Positions 1-11,735 of a stretch of DNA of 64,000 bases are shown in pieces; the first letter of the stretch is position 1; every line of letters begins with the position of its first letter. The DNA is from Strigamia acuminata (Eukaryota > Arthropoda > Chilopoda > Geophilomorpha > Linotaeniidae). The notes under the pieces are model-generated. The model was not told the DNA's origin. It ran no database searches and saw nothing but the letters and a program-made list of their open reading frames with translations. The stretch is taken from positions 34,405,608-34,469,607 of the forward strand of contig OX442314.1 in assembly GCA_949358305.1 (NCBI GenBank). The letters are read 5' to 3'. The position numbers were made by a program, and so were the translations under genes.

Positions 1-150
1 ACGAAATCGACTGTCCGCTGGACAAGGAGAAATTCCCAAAAAGTTCCATAACTATTGAAGAACTGCTGGACTTAATTCCAAATCTGTTAAATCGTTTTGA
101 CATAAAACCAGAAATCACCGAATCTTTTATCAAACATGTAAAAAGATAAA
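1..150 (+). pseudogene. Exon remnant of the unknown multi-copy family (helical module), copy 1
   Basis: An open frame runs from the window edge and ends at a TAA just after a Lys-Arg pair. It contains the segment TIEELLDLIPNLLNRF, which recurs at 25578-25854 and near 27797. In those two copies the homologous stretch starts directly after an intron-type acceptor (tttattacag, tttattccag). Here it is joined without a break to an upstream coding stretch ending FPK. This copy therefore looks like a spliced, RNA-derived version. I do not recognise the family. The 5' part is outside the window. Confidence 0.45.
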
Positions 151-640
151 TGCAACAGTCAGAGCCATTAAGAATTTTAAATAAGATAAAGACAGAGAGA
201 TAAGTTGTGGTGGCACCACTCCGTTTTTGGACAAGGCCATTTGTGCACAAATTATTGTGGGACCCTGTTGTAGGTATGGGTGGTTGAGATAGCTTCACGA
301 AACCAGCAAAAAAAGCAGAAGAGACATCAAAAACAGTGCAGGGCACCAACATTGATTGAAGCCTACCAAAGCTACTACAGCAAAGGAAGAGATCAAAAAA
401 AGAATTAGAAAAAGTTTTGCTTTTATATTATACATTTCATTTTTTCATTAGGCTGGGTTTATATACAGTATAGCAGAGAGAACAGCCAAGAGAGCTAGGT
501 CTAAACCTTCCTGCAAGCACGGAGAGAATTGGAGCCAACTACTCGCAACATTTGAAGTGCCGCCAGGCACATGGGTGGATCGTTTGACCAAATATTACAA
601 CTCTGCAAATGTGTCTGAACTGACCCACTAAATAATGCAT
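150..640 (+). repeat. Dispersed repeat block C-D-E, copy 1
   Basis: This stretch carries three modules that recur in the same order near 12480-13300 and 32680-33250: a piece containing CESEPLRILNKIKI or its damaged form, a piece reading roughly QKQCRAPTLIEAY, and a piece with the phrase agagctaggtctaaacctt. All are shot through with stops. It is decayed repeat DNA, with no intact gene. Confidence 0.6.
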
Positions 641-2300
641 TTGCCGGTTAAATATAACACAAAGTTATTTAGGAGTAAAAGGAAATGATAAGACCAGTTC
701 AGGCTAAAGTGAAGGCATTGGACCACCAGATAGAATGGACACCAGATTGAATAAAGAAAGCTGAAAGAATGGATATGGATCCCAGCACTAATTTAATCTT
801 TGCTGAATTGCAAATCCTCAGGTTCAGTTTCAGGACGAAGAGCAAAGTAATATTTTCATTTTCGAGTAAACCAGATACCACCAACCCACACTTGGAGGAA
901 ACACCTCAAATACTCACACAATAAATGAGCATAAAAATGGCACCAGAATTCAAGAAACACACAGCAAGACACCTGGTTTAGTGGCCAGGAGATCATGGGT
1001 GCAATAAATATGTCGTCCAGCCTTTCCAGAAAAAAGAATTCGACTGGAGTAAGGTAGAGAGTGACGTTGAGTTTCTGTACTGCGAGTGCAAGCAGGAGGA
1101 GTGCTACGTCCATGATGAGCTGGTCCAGTAAGCGATGACCGGAAAGGTGTGGACACTGAACTGGACAATGAAGTAGACACTGGCGACGAACGACTATTTC
1201 TAGACAGAGAATTAAATACACATTTAGATTTGCCCATGTGTCTTATCATACGAGACATGAGGGATTTCCAAGACAAGACCCACGATTGCAGCACAATTAT
1301 CTTTCATGCTCACGAATGGTCAAGAAAATGAGGATTTGCATTTGCAACAAGGAGTGTGTGCAAACAAGCAATTTCAAAGCATTTTCTAGAGTTTGTCAAG
1401 AAAATATTCTGCAAACAATTTTAAATAAAAGAGTCACACATTTACAAATACTTTCGGGTCAATTCAAATTCAGATTAGGCCTAAAATCGAATGCAAACAG
1501 CAATTTTATGCAAACCAATATTGACTAAAATCAATTCAAACCATCCACTCAAAATCCAATCCTGATCCAGTATTCCAGTTCTTTGGTTATAGATTGATGA
1601 AATAAAATGCTGTAGAAATACGATTGAAAACCGATTGGAAATTGTGAAAAAGAACAAACCGAAGAAGAAACAAACAACCGATGCAAATGAATAGAAATGG
1701 AATGCACGAAATGGAAGGCAGATAAACCACGCGACTGTTGCTACTGTTGGTTGCTAATGCTAAGCCGACGGAAAAGCATCCGTTATTGTTTCACAACACT
1801 CGTTCTCACCAGAGCGGCGCTGCAAATCACGTCTGTCTTGCAAATTTTCAATTTCAAACAAAAAATTAATTTAAGCCCAAACATAACACAAAATAAAAGC
1901 CAACAAACCTCGACTTGCTTTATATTTACAGGTCAAACAAAATTTTAAGCCGTCATGCATGGGGATCCCTCCTGTGTGTGACGGGTCGATTGCCGGTGTG
2001 GCGTGACTTTGAGACAAAACTATAAATAGACAAAACACGACGCTCCCTTCGCCGAGTTGGAACCAAGCAAAAGTTAGTTTATTTGATTTTTCGTGCTCAT
2101 TTGTCAGTTGGGACACGCGCACATGGGATGGGACAGGCACAATTTGGACTCGCCTGAATGTTGATTTCAGACCAAAATAAGGATAAAAATGCAGTTTTAG
2201 GTGCAAACATTCTCGAAAGTGCTACTTTAGATACAGAAATGCACGAAAAAAGTACGAAAATGCAATTTTAGATGCAGACATGCACAAAATAAACAAGTGT
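640..2300 (+). repeat. Dispersed repeat block E-F-G-H, copy 1, with a Gypsy integrase tail remnant
   Basis: The segment from 679 (gaccagttcaggctaaagtg and onward) to about 2300 recurs, with indels, at 7575-8430, 10610-11690, 13100-14660, 28400-29520 and partly at 33000-33460. Inside it, 1157-1245 encodes a stretch reading RELNTHLDL. A better preserved copy at 30540-30720 shows that this resembles the C-terminal (GPY/F) region of Gypsy integrases. Downstream are an AATAAA-containing stretch near 1425, a segment on CGCGACTGTTGCTACTGTTG at about 1725, and a segment ending near 2300. No open gene remains. It may be the 3' end plus LTR of a Gypsy family, but I could not define LTR borders. Confidence 0.55.
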
Positions 2301-2419
2301 CATTATTTTTAACGACGGTCGGCATAGCAATATACGACTGGATCAAGCGTCTCGTGCCACACTTAAGTTGGACGTAATTATCGAAGCAGTCGATCTACAC
2401 TATAACACGGTTCACACCC

Positions 2420-2530
2420 CGTACATGGCGCGGGGAACACCATTTTGTCAAGGACTGCCCCTACGACCCGCTTTTTGACCCGTCTGATGCACCAATGCCA
2501 AGAACCACGGGCAAGCTGAAAGGAGAGTGA
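2420..2530 (+). mobile_element. Gypsy gag zinc-knuckle remnant
   Basis: A short frame reads GEHHFVKDCPYDP. It matches the nucleocapsid knuckle of the better preserved gag at 10084-10140 (CFRCGGPHFVRDC), but the first Cys pair is lost. It ends at a stop just after 2526. The downstream sequence 2527-2799 stays open for 90 codons in another frame, without a recognisable domain. Confidence 0.5.
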
Positions 2531-3203
2531 ATAAAAAAGACGTTGGAGACCGATCAGTGTTGCGCAATAGCATCGTTTCCAGCCGACGCCGACGGAGCAA
2601 GCGTTTTGCAGATCTACTGAAATTGAAGAAAAGCGGGTCAATCCATTCTGCGACGCAACGCTTGAACAAAGAATCGCCGTCCGAAATGGACCACGACGTA
2701 TACAACATTTGCTTGCATCCTGCCACAGGATTTTCGTTCAAATTTCCTGCACCTTCCTGGTTTATTGCGGAGACGGAGCCGGAGCCGGAGCCGAGCTGAA
2801 CGACGTGTGAGTTGTCCGATTTGTCAAGCCTGCGCGCCTACAAGAGAGGTGGCCGAGAAGAACGTCGTCGAGCGAGGTCGAGCGTCCGGAGAGATAAACA
2901 CAACGCAGATTTTTGGAGGTTCGTGTGCAAGTGGTGGACAGTCATCTGATCAAGCAACCAACCTGGAAGAGAAGACGAACTGTATTTTAGTTATTAAGAA
3001 TTTTGGAGTGTGCTTAAGTTTCTTTTCTCTTTATACATTTTGGGGGATTCCACCGCTGCATCTTATAGTTATATGAATAAGTGTGATTTGGAAACAAGAA
3101 TTGGGGCCGTGCAAAGGAGTATCAAAGCCCGACCAGTTCGAAACGTTGAGACGAGAACCTATCGGGTTCACTTTAGTTTTCAATCCAGACAGGTCTTTGG
3201 CCT

Positions 3204-3721
3204 AGGAGGAAAAAGTTGAATCTTGTTGTGCGGAAATTCGAGACCTAGCTCTTGAGGGGGGTGGTATACCTCCTAATCTTCCTGACAAGGAACCAGAACT
3301 TGAATTTCTCGGGCAGTTCAAAAGTCCGCAGTCAAAGGAGGATTTTGACCCATTTTGGCTGCCAAATTGCAATGTTTGTAGACGTTTGAAGTCGCATTCC
3401 CGTCATTATTTTGATTCCCCTAGTGAGCGTGGTTCTGTGACGATTGGTCCAGCGGGTCAAGGGGTTGTGGCTTATGAAAGCCTGTTAGTTGTTGGTGAAC
3501 CTTTTTCCATCCCGGCTGGGGTTTGGCCAGCAGGGCAGGTCAGTAACCGAACTTCTGATTCTGGTCTTGAATCAGCCTCGATCACAAATACGAGCCAGAT
3601 AGTCGGCTCAGTAAAGCAATTAGCATCTAACGTTTGTGTAACAGGAGAATCCAAGTTGGCTTGGGTTCTTGTTCTGTTGTCTTTTGTTTTCCTCAGCCTG
3701 TTGGTGCTTGTAATTGGTTGA
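3204..3721 (+). CDS. ORF with C-x2-C-x5-H-x2-H motif and hydrophobic C-terminus, unknown family
   Basis: The frame is open from a TAG just upstream of 3204 to the stop at 3721, about 172 codons. It has no ATG near its 5' end, so it is an exon or an element fragment and not a whole gene. The middle part reads FLGQFKSPQ, then NCNVCRRLKSHSRHYF, giving a possible zinc site with spacing C-x2-C-x5-H-x2-H. Further on come GEPFSIPAG and a final hydrophobic run (WVLVLLSFVFLSLLVLV) that could be a membrane segment. A diverged copy with the same landmarks in the same order lies at 16251-16577. The ORF sits directly upstream of a Gypsy protease fragment. I do not recognise the family. The conserved order of landmarks argues that it was once a real protein. 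Confidence 0.5.
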
Positions 3722-3723
3722 AA

Positions 3724-3957
3724 ATTGAAAATTGGAGACAGCGACGTGTTCCGGTTATATACGATCCAGGAACAGGAAGAAGATTTCGCGCTTTTCCACA
3801 GAGTAGTTCAGGGAGGCGTCCACCGCCGCTTATGGTGCATGTTATTTTGAATACTTTTAATTTTGACTTCCTATTAGACACAGGAAGTGAATTATCAATG
3901 TTAAACGTCAACGATTGTAACGTTATTGACGAGGGGCTTAATCTAGACAAGGAAGTC
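3724..3957 (+). mobile_element. Gypsy retropepsin (protease) fragment, interrupted
   Basis: The frame encodes RRPPPLMVHVILNTFNFDF followed by LLDTGSELSMLNVNDCN. The DTGS is the catalytic aspartate motif of retroviral-type proteases. The same protein piece occurs at 8500-8640 and, more diverged, at 10399-10540. Homology breaks near 3957 and resumes at about 4774 (AYQQQPAEVL-like sequence in the other copies), so about 0.8 kb of foreign DNA splits the fragment. Confidence 0.75.
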
Positions 3958-4773
3958 AGGCGACATGGAAAATATGTGGGTGGTTGCCAGGGAAACCAGC
4001 CCACAGTATTCTCAAACAGGAAATGCTTCCTGCCAGGAGGAAAACTAGTCAGTCTAAAACCAACTTTGAGAGAAACCACATCATGAAACTTCCACTGAAA
4101 CCAAACCTTCTATGAGCAGTTTCCTGATTTTCACAGAGTATTGAGACTCATTTCTTACAATAATTCTGATTATTGTAAGACATTCTTGCTGTTGTCAAGT
4201 TAAAACAACAGTGGGAATTTTCCAGTCTTGCCTAGCAGCCATTGTTAGGGCAAGATTTTCTTATTCGCAACGTGCGAGTTGCGAGTTGGGTCGAATCACG
4301 AAGATTCAAATGCGAAGGGCGAAGGAAGAGTTTGAAGAGTCGGAAATTTGTCCGAATTGTTCCGCCGAAATTCATCGAGTCGGAATTGAATCCGTTGTTC
4401 GATTGCATCGAAGCCGAGCCGAGCGTCGAGTTCGAATCGTCAGCGAGACCGATGCTTCCGAGACGTGGAGCCGTCGGATTGATCTTTTAGTGTATAATTT
4501 CCCGTTTTTCTTTCTTTTTTCTCTCTTAATTAAGTGTTTGATTGAAAGTATAATTTATCTTTGTCATTAATCTCATCATTTAAAAGTGTATTTAATTTAC
4601 CCATTTTATTCTAAGTCTGAATAAAATAAGTTCTTTTGAGAAATAACTTTGTGATTATTTCCCGCCATCTTAGCTTAAAGTTGGTTAAGATTAAGTGTAT
4701 TAGAAGTAGTATTATTTTGATAAGTCCTGGTACGGCATTAACGATTTTAGGAATAATAATCTGGATCGTTACA
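3958..4773 (+). mobile_element. LTR-like insertion splitting a Gypsy protease copy
   Basis: This stretch is absent from the equivalent place in the copy at 8640. It ends in ggatcgttaca, and a segment beginning tgtgggtgg occurs inside it near 3975. Both features recur in the solo LTR at 50346-51416 (internal tgtgggtgg at 50564, end ggatcactaca). No coding potential is evident. The left border and target duplication could not be fixed, so the start is approximate and the left end may be truncated. Confidence 0.4.
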
Positions 4774-5432
4774 ACGCTTATCAGCAGCAGCCAGCAGAGA
4801 TTTTACGAGTGGTTAGCTTGAATTTAAACGTATAGCTGGAAGTGTCAAGTTAGTAAATCTTATAGTTGTGGGAAAGTTAGGACCTAGTTTGATGGGGAGA
4901 GACAGTTTCTTTGTTTGGATGGCAATTGATATCAAGTGCTCTTACTCCGAACACACATGGCACAATTCAGGCGAGAGTGGCAGATAATAAAGAAGAATCC
5001 GTGCGTGATTTGGTGGGGCAATTGACATTAGACCAATCGTTGGGATCGGTCGAAATTAGGTTGGGATCGGTCGAAATTAGGTTGAGTCGGTTATTAGATC
5101 GTTAACGGTATCAGGCAGTATTTAGTAAATGTTTAGGCACTTACACGGGGGAGCCAATGGAACTTGTGCTGCGCCCAGATGCGGTGCCGAAATTTTTCAG
5201 ACCGAGACCAGTGCCCTTGCCTCTGCGGGCTGCGGTGGACAAGGAGATTGACCGTTTGGTCCTGCAGAGAGTGTTCCAACCCGTTTTATTTACAGAGTGG
5301 GCCACCCCCTTAGTGACTGTAGTGAAGAAAGATGGGGGTGTGCGCCTGTGTGGGGATTATCGGTCAACGTCCGCAGGTAGACTAGAAATAGAAACCACCT
5401 CCAATGCTGAAATAACAAGCACAGGTAGAGAA
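4774..5432 (+). mobile_element. Gypsy protease end and reverse transcriptase start
   Basis: The text resumes with the protease tail (LIVVGKLGPSLMGRD), passes frameshifts, then gives an open frame at 5157-5400. That frame reads EPMELVLRPDAVPKFF, WATPLVTVVKKDGGVRLCGDYRS, the N-terminal fingers of a Gypsy reverse transcriptase. It stops being Gypsy-like at about 5380. The catalytic YxDD part is missing. A 21-bp direct duplication (tcggtcgaaattaggttggga) lies at about 5045-5085. Confidence 0.75.
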
Positions 5433-6290
5433 TAAATGAATTTAACATTTAAAACAATCACAAATAATTAACACAACATCAAAATTCTTAATATTCACAG
5501 AGCTGACCCTCACTTAGGAATCAGATGCGACCAAATGAGAACAGGATTGACTATCAACTGCTCAACTAGAGAGCCATCATCAGATAAGTTTGAAAATAAT
5601 TCGAATTTCCTATTACGATATTCATTAAAAAATCTGAACTTGATTTGTTAGCACATTTGATCATTTGTACGCGTGATGGCAATAAATTAAGCGTTTCAAA
5701 GCGCTTTGATATCTTCTCAGTGGATGAATAGGGGCCTGCACCACAAATGACACATTGAACAACCCCAACGTTAAACAGGTGTTCCTTTGCTAGGCCGCCC
5801 GCCCCTCTTCAAAATTTTTTTCAATCAAATCGAAATACCGGTAAACAATGTTATTGTGTTAGAGATAAATAAATAAATATTTATCTATTTTGCATCCAAA
5901 CGAGGAGGTATGGGAATAAAATTCCTCACTTGAGAGGCCCTAATACCACATACGGCCACTTTACAAAATTATTCTACCAACGGTATAAAAGTAAGCATCC
6001 AGAAGACAAAAGAGGAGTTCAGGATTTGAGCAAGTAGGCTTTGAATTACAAATGTACAGGGTGGAAGAAAAGTCTGTTCCCATCAAAAATATTTCCTACG
6101 CAATTGCATCTAGGCCAACTTTGATGAAGCTTTGAAGGAAGTTGGTTGAAAGCAATTTAAATATTCAAATTATGCAAAGTTAGAAATTTTTAATACTTTT
6201 TAGAAAGCAAGACAAACATTTTTGGGCCCGGTGGTGACACTAATAAATAATTTTTCTGAGTTACGATTAAAATGGTGGGGTCTTAGTCTT
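5433..6290. other. AT-rich stretch without a recognised gene
   Basis: I see no long frame or known motif here. Sequence near 6057-6110 (cagggtggaagaaaagtctg) looks like the end of a DNA transposon, but no partner end was found. Confidence 0.4.
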
Positions 6291-6520
6291 ACTACATCCA
6301 CACGTTTGAGTTGTTACCCCACCTCAACCCATTCACATGGTGGAAGACGCCCTCATGAAGGTCCTGACCGCCTTGAAAATTCATAATTTGTAAAATATTT
6401 TCAGTCAGCGGAGGCACCATTACACCGCAACTGAAGATAGAGCAATTCGGCAATTTGGTGACGAAGCACAGCTCACGGTCGCCGACTGGGATCATTAAGT
6501 ACAAGATAGATAATGTAATC
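6290..6520 (+). other. Possible exon, + strand, after an acceptor at about 6402
   Basis: An intron-type acceptor (aatattttcag) near 6402 is followed by an open frame reading roughly SGGTITPQLKIEQFGNL and ending in the AT-rich sequence after 6500. There is no recognised domain, so it is weakly supported. Confidence 0.2.
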
Positions 6521-6553
6521 AGACAGATGTTACCAGCTGCTTTTACTTTTCGA

Positions 6554-6646
6554 TTAAATTTGTTTTACATTTTTTTTCGCGGATTTCGAATGTTTGTGTT
6601 TCTTGTGCTTTTTCGACACGGGAATGTCGGGCTCCGAGTCGGAACT
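6554..6646 (-). CDS. Putative terminal exon encoding a Lys/His-rich basic tail
   Basis: On the - strand a good acceptor (ttttcattattgcag) ends at 6647. It is followed in phase 0 by a 30-residue frame that starts SSDSEPDIPV, continues KKHKKHKHSK and ends at a stop at 6554. Acidic-serine followed by Lys/His-rich tails are common at the C-termini of nuclear RNA-processing and transcription proteins, but that is only an analogy. I see no upstream exon of this gene nearby, so it could be a stray exon. Confidence 0.35.
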   Translation of the reverse strand, partial: SSDSEPDIPVSKKHKKHKHSKSAKKNVKQI

Positions 6647-6975
6647 CTGCAATAATGAAAATATCAAAATTGGCAAGCTTGACCCGAATAGAAACGCAAA
6701 TTCAACTTGCAAGAAAAATTGCAAAAAAGACGCCAGATGCGAGAAATCCGCCCATGCAGGCTGCACTACAACAGTAAACATGCGCATAACATTTAAACAA
6801 CAAAACCTTTTAAGCTCCCAACTTCAACATGACTTTACGATTCCAAGCCTACATTTAAAGTATCAAGCACTTTGATACCCGTAGTGTTTCTTTAAATTAC
6901 ACTGGCAGTTACGACAGTTTACGAGGAAGATTGTCTAGCTGAAAACACCCACTAAATCACATGGGATTAGTAAAC

Positions 6976-7530
6976 ACACTTCCCGAGACACCCAACGTTG
7001 CAAGCTGTGCGGATACGCACGCCCATTCGAGTTCTCTTGGAAAGTGATACACATCAGGGAATCAAAAGACGAATTCACGCTATACAAGCCCTTCGTGAAG
7101 CATCAGACCCGAGAAGCCAAAGAAGCATCAAGTTGACAAAGAGAAAAGTTTTGAAGGAAAATATACCACGCTTGAGAGATTTGTATTAAGAAAGGAACGA
7201 GAAAAAGCCATCAATTAATTGAAACCAGAAAACGTGCAGGTCATTGGGTCGGTAACGACGCATCACACAGTAAGAAAAAGAACAGTCTGTGAGGGACACA
7301 TGTATTGGCGGGACCATTTAGATAAGAAAAAGACAAGAAAGCAATTAAATGAAGTTGTTACATTGGATAAGCAATTCAAACAGCTAAATTCGTGACAATT
7401 GGCAAATGTTGTACTCTTATTTGTGGAGAGCAGTCCTACAAATACCAACATTACTTCAACCAGAGCTCTCCGTTAGCATGACCCAGGGGTGACCACAAGG
7501 AGATAGAGAGTTGGATTTTACACCCCCACT
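6976..7530 (+). pseudogene. Broken copy of an unknown protein (C-x2-C region)
   Basis: From about 6979 a frame reads RCKLCGYARPFEFSWKV and continues about 35 further codons to a stop near 7137. The remainder, in shifted frames, matches another broken copy at 33470-33850 (shared phrases around ENQKT, PRGDHKEVESWILHPHF and HFQIGRI). The CxxC could belong to a zinc finger whose other half is lost. The family is not recognised, and multiple stops make both copies pseudogenic. Confidence 0.4.
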
Positions 7531-7574
7531 TTCGAATAGACAGAATGATCGATAAAAATTATCAACATTAACTC

Positions 7575-8430
7575 AAGAAAGAAAGCTGAAAGAATGGACA
7601 ATGAAGTGGACACTGGCGAGGAACCGACTATTTTTAGGCAAAGAATTAAATACACATTTAGATTTGCCCATGTGTCTTACCATACGAGACATGAGGGATT
7701 TCCAAGGCAAGACCAGAGATTGCAGCACTATTATCTTACATGCTCACGGATGGTCAAGAAAGTGAGGATTTGCATTTGCAACAAAGAGTGTGTGGAAACA
7801 AGCAATTTCAAAGCATTTTCTAGAGTTTGTCAAGAAAATATTCCGCTAACAATTTTAAATAAAAGAGTCACACATTTACAAATACTTTCGTGTCAATTCA
7901 AATTCCGATTAGGCCTAAAATTGAATGCAAACTGCAATTCTATGCAAACTAATACTGACTAAAATCAATTCAAACCATCCACGCAAAATCCAATCCTGAT
8001 CCATGTTTGTATTCCAGTTCTTTGGTTATAGATTGGTAAAATAAAATTATGTAGAAACACGATTGAAAAACGAATGGAAGTTGTGAAAAAGAACGAACCG
8101 AAGAACAAACAACCGATGCAAATGGAATGTAAATGGAATGCACGAAATGGAAGGCAGAAAAACCACGCGACTGTTGCTACTGTTGGTTGCTAAGTCAACG
8201 GAAGAGCATCCGTTATTGTTTCACAACACTCGTTCTCACCAGAGCGGCGCTGCAAGTCACGTCTGTCTTGCAAATTTTCAATTTTCAATGTCAAATGAAA
8301 ATTTCAAAGTAAAGAATATAAAATGAATCGTTAGATACTAAGAACAAAACAAAAAATCAATTTAACCCCAAACATAACACAAAATAAAAGCCAACAAACC
8401 TCGAATTGCTTTATATTTACAGTTCAAACA
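7575..8430 (+). repeat. Dispersed repeat block F-G-H, copy 2
   Basis: This matches 1157-1960, 11305-11690 (part), 13400-14220 and 28650-29510. It starts in the Gypsy integrase tail remnant (RELNTHLDL-type sequence, shifted frame here) and runs to acaaaataaaagccaacaaa. It carries no intact gene. Confidence 0.6.
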
Positions 8431-9000
8431 AAACGACGGAGCAAACGTGGGCGGCGCCCCTGTTGAAAATTGGAGACAGCGAACAGGAAGAAGATTTCGC
8501 GCTTTTCCACATGAGTGGTTCAGGGAGGCGTCCACCGCCGCTTATGGTGCATTTTATTTTGAATACTTTTAATTTTGATTTCCTATTAGACACAGGAAGT
8601 GAATCATCAATTTTAAACGTCAACGATTGTAACGATTGCAGGACATCAAAGACACTAAGATAAGGCTGTGCGCTTATCAGCAGCAGCCAGCAGAGGTTTT
8701 ACGAGTGGTTATCTTGAATTTAGGTATAGCTGGAAGTGTCAAGTTAGTAAATCTTATAGTTGTGGGAAAGTTAGGACCTAGTTTGGTGGGGAGAGACAGT
8801 GTCTTTGTTTGGATGGCAACTGATATCAAGTGCTCTTACTCCGAACACATGTGGCACAATTCAGGCGAGAGTGGCAGATAATAAGGATGAATCCGTGCGT
8901 GATTTAGTGGGGAAATTGACATTAGACCAGAGATCGGCAACCTGCGGCTCTTTCGATGTCAAGATGCTGCTCTCCAAAAAATGGGCGTCGCTAAAGTGAA
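8430..9000 (+). mobile_element. Gypsy protease fragment, copy 2
   Basis: Frames at 8406-8663 and 8636-8881 encode the LLDTGSES protease motif and then RLCAYQQQPAEVLRVV and NLIVVGKLGPSLVGRD. This is the same element family as 3724-5432, but without the 0.8-kb insertion, so it serves as the empty-site reference for that insertion. It continues into DLVGKLTLDQ and is then cut. Confidence 0.75.
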
Positions 9001-9039
9001 GTGAATGTACTTCACTTCGAAGTGTTGTTTCATCATCTC

Positions 9040-9095
9040 AGTAACCTTTCAGCGTGAGCGAAAAGGGAGTGGAACCTATTGCATCTAAAGATTCA
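9040..9095 (+). mobile_element. Tiny Gypsy reverse-transcriptase remnant
   Basis: The sequence encodes FSVSEKGVEPIASK. The same text occurs in the reverse transcriptase/RNase H fragment at 32265-32310 (FSVSEKGMEPIASK). Confidence 0.6.
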
Positions 9096-9295
9096 ACAGT
9101 GGTATCCACGATGGGATCCAGAACATTTGCAGCGATACTGATGCGTTTGGATGAAAATTAAGTGAAGTAGTTGACTTTCTTTCTGTGGTGATTATGGCCT
9201 GTTTCATTTGGGCTTAACTCGCAGGGGCAAGCGATTTTGGCGGTACAGTTTTTAAGTGTCGTTAACTTGCGGTGAACTTTAAAGAAAACTTCGTC

Positions 9296-10600
9296 ATGGC
9301 ACAGATGGTGCTGGGGGTTGTTCCCCCGTTTACCGGAGTTTCGTTGCAGAATTGGACGTCGTGGAAAAAGACGTTTGAGCAGTTCGTGACCCTGAACGAC
9401 ATCAAGGACGATTAGAAGGTACCGTTATTACTCACGGTGGTGGGCGTACCAACATACGAAAAAATGAAGCGGTTAGTACAACCGAAAGTTTTGGCCAAGA
9501 CACCACTGGACGAGATTTTGACCGCCATGGACGGGTATTACGAGTCGATTAACACACCATACGCGTCACGACAAAAGCTTGGCGCGAAGAAGAGACAAAA
9601 AGGCGAATCCATCGAGAAATACATCGCCGACTTGAGAGTTTTGGCGCAGCAGTGTGATTTCACCACCAAAGAGGAAACTGACAGCGCCGTCATCGACCAA
9701 GTGGTGCGCGGAGCGAGAAGCGCACCTCTAGTGCGGGAGATTTTGTTGGGTATGCCGATGTCCGTCACAAAAATGACGAAGCTAGCGGTTTCACATGAGA
9801 TGGCACATCTAGCGTCGTCGGAGAGCGACGAGATTTTGCCCATTACAGAGAGTGGCAAGGGCAAGGGCCGTGATGCAACTAGCGGCGGGCAGAGGCAGAG
9901 GCGGTTTCCGGGGAAGACCGTCATATGGCCAGCAGGCGCCCGGGACCACAGCTAATGTAACGGCGGGAACATCGGGCTTCAGCGGTCCACAGCGTGGCAA
10001 CGTGCGGCGCCCATGGCGAGGCAGGCAAGACCTTGGTAGGGGACGTGGTGGGGCCCCAGTGGGCCGAGATGGCCTGCCCATGAAATGTTTCCGCTGCGGA
10101 GGCCCACATTTTGTACGGGATTGCCCGTTTGACCCGGTGTACGGGAGCCCAGCGGCCCCAGCAGCGACGGTGGGAGCTCGACCAGTGCCGGTGTGGAAGA
10201 GACGTCAACGAGAGACGGAGGCGGAATGTGGAAGGACTGAATTTCCGCCAGAAGAGGAATTAGGTTTTTTAGGCACGCGTGCAGACGAGGAATGGAAGCA
10301 ACGACGTGTGCCGGTCAACGAAGTACATGAGCAGGAAGAGGACTACGCACTGTACCAATTGTCGACGAGGAGGAGTCGGGTGCAACCGTTGGTAATTAGT
10401 GATTATTAATGCGTTTTTGTTCAAGTTTTTGTTGGATACCGGCAGCGAGTTGTTCATTTTGAATTTGCCCGACTGCAATGAGTTATTGAGACGAGGACTG
10501 GTACAACCAGAGGATATACGACCGTCGGCGGTACAGTTGTTCGCCTACCAGCACCAACCAGTTAAGGTGTTGGGTGTTGTTAAGGTGTTAAGGTGTTGAA
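9296..10600 (+). mobile_element. Gypsy gag, nucleocapsid and protease, broken
   Basis: An ATG at 9296 opens a gag frame (MAQMVLGVVPPFTG) with an in-frame TAG at 9413, codon 40. The frame then continues to 9955 with a gag core including GESIEKYIADLRVLAQQC. Near 9860-9890 the homology moves to the +1 frame, which encodes a Gly/Arg-rich stretch and the zinc knuckle CFRCGGPHFVRDC (C-x2-C-x3-H-x4-C: one residue shorter before His than the usual four). After a further shift the protease motif LLDTGSELFILNLPDCN appears at about 10430. At least one stop and two frameshifts make it inactive. It is the best preserved gag of this family here, and it contains no pol beyond the protease. Confidence 0.8.
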
Positions 10601-10604
10601 TAAG

Positions 10605-11690
10605 AAAAGGTTTTGCTTTGATATTATACATTTCATTTTTGCATTAAGTTGGGTTTATATATGGCAGAGAGAACAGCTCTCAACCTTCGTGCAAACAAAG
10701 AGAATTGGAGCCAACCATTGTTTCTCAAAAAATTAGCATGGATGGAGACCAAATATTACAACTCTGCAAATGTGTCAGAACTGACCCACTAAATCTGTGA
10801 TAATTTGCTTTAAAAGAAAGAGCAAAAGAGCGTTGTTAAATGTTATTATTGATTGTAACGTCGCTTAGGGTTGCTAATCGACTGTGTAGGTTGTTACTCA
10901 TGGCGGTGTATGAAAGGAAGGAGAATTAAAGTTTTTGTTCCTGTTAAATGATCAAACCAAGCTGTATTATTATCTCACAAATTCATGCATTTGCTGGTTA
11001 AATTTAACACCTAGTTATTTAGAATTAAAAGGAAAGGATAAGACCAGTTCAATCTAAAGTGAAGGCATTGGACCACCAGATAGAATGAACACCGGATTGA
11101 ATAAAGAAAGCTGAAAAAATGGATCCCAGCACTAATTTAATCTTTGAAAGTAATATTTTCATTTTCGGGTAAACCAGATACCGGTATCACCAACCCACAC
11201 TTGGAGAAAACAGCTCAAATATTCACAATAAATGAGCATAAAAATGGCACCACAATTCAAGAGACACACAGCAAGACACTTGGTTTAGTGGCCAGGAGAT
11301 CGAGGATACTGAACTGGACAATGAAGTGGACACTGGCGAGGAACCGACTATTTCTAGGCAGAGAATAAAATACACATGTGTCTCATGTGTCTCACCGTAC
11401 GAAACATGAGGGATTTCCAAGACCAGACCCAAGATTGCAGCACAATTATCATACGTGCTCACGAATGGTTAAGAAAATGGAGATTTGCGTTTGGAACAAG
11501 GAGTGTGTGCAAACAAGCAATTTCAAACCATTTTCTAGAGTTTGTCAAGAAAATATTCTGCTAATAACTTTAAATAAAAGTGTCACACATTTACAAATAC
11601 TTTCGTGTCAATTCAAATTCAGATTAGGCCTAAAAGCGAATGCAAACTGCAATTCTATGCAAACCAATATTAACTAAAATCAATTCATTT
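10605..11690 (+). repeat. Dispersed repeat block E-F, copy 3
   Basis: Starting with the gttttgctttgatattatac phrase, this copies 410-1530 with indels. It includes the integrase tail remnant at 11305-11410 and the sequence encoding EFVKKIF before an AATAAA. About 190 bp (10800-10990) has no match in the other copies and no coding potential. Confidence 0.55.
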
Positions 11691-11735
11691 ATATTTAAAA
11701 AAAACTATTCTTTTTGTAATATTTCTTGTTTTTCA

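Noticed and set aside
856-1294. - strand ORFs over the integrase-tail repeat
   Set aside because: They are antisense shadows of repeat block E-F; the same DNA in other copies does not keep these frames open.
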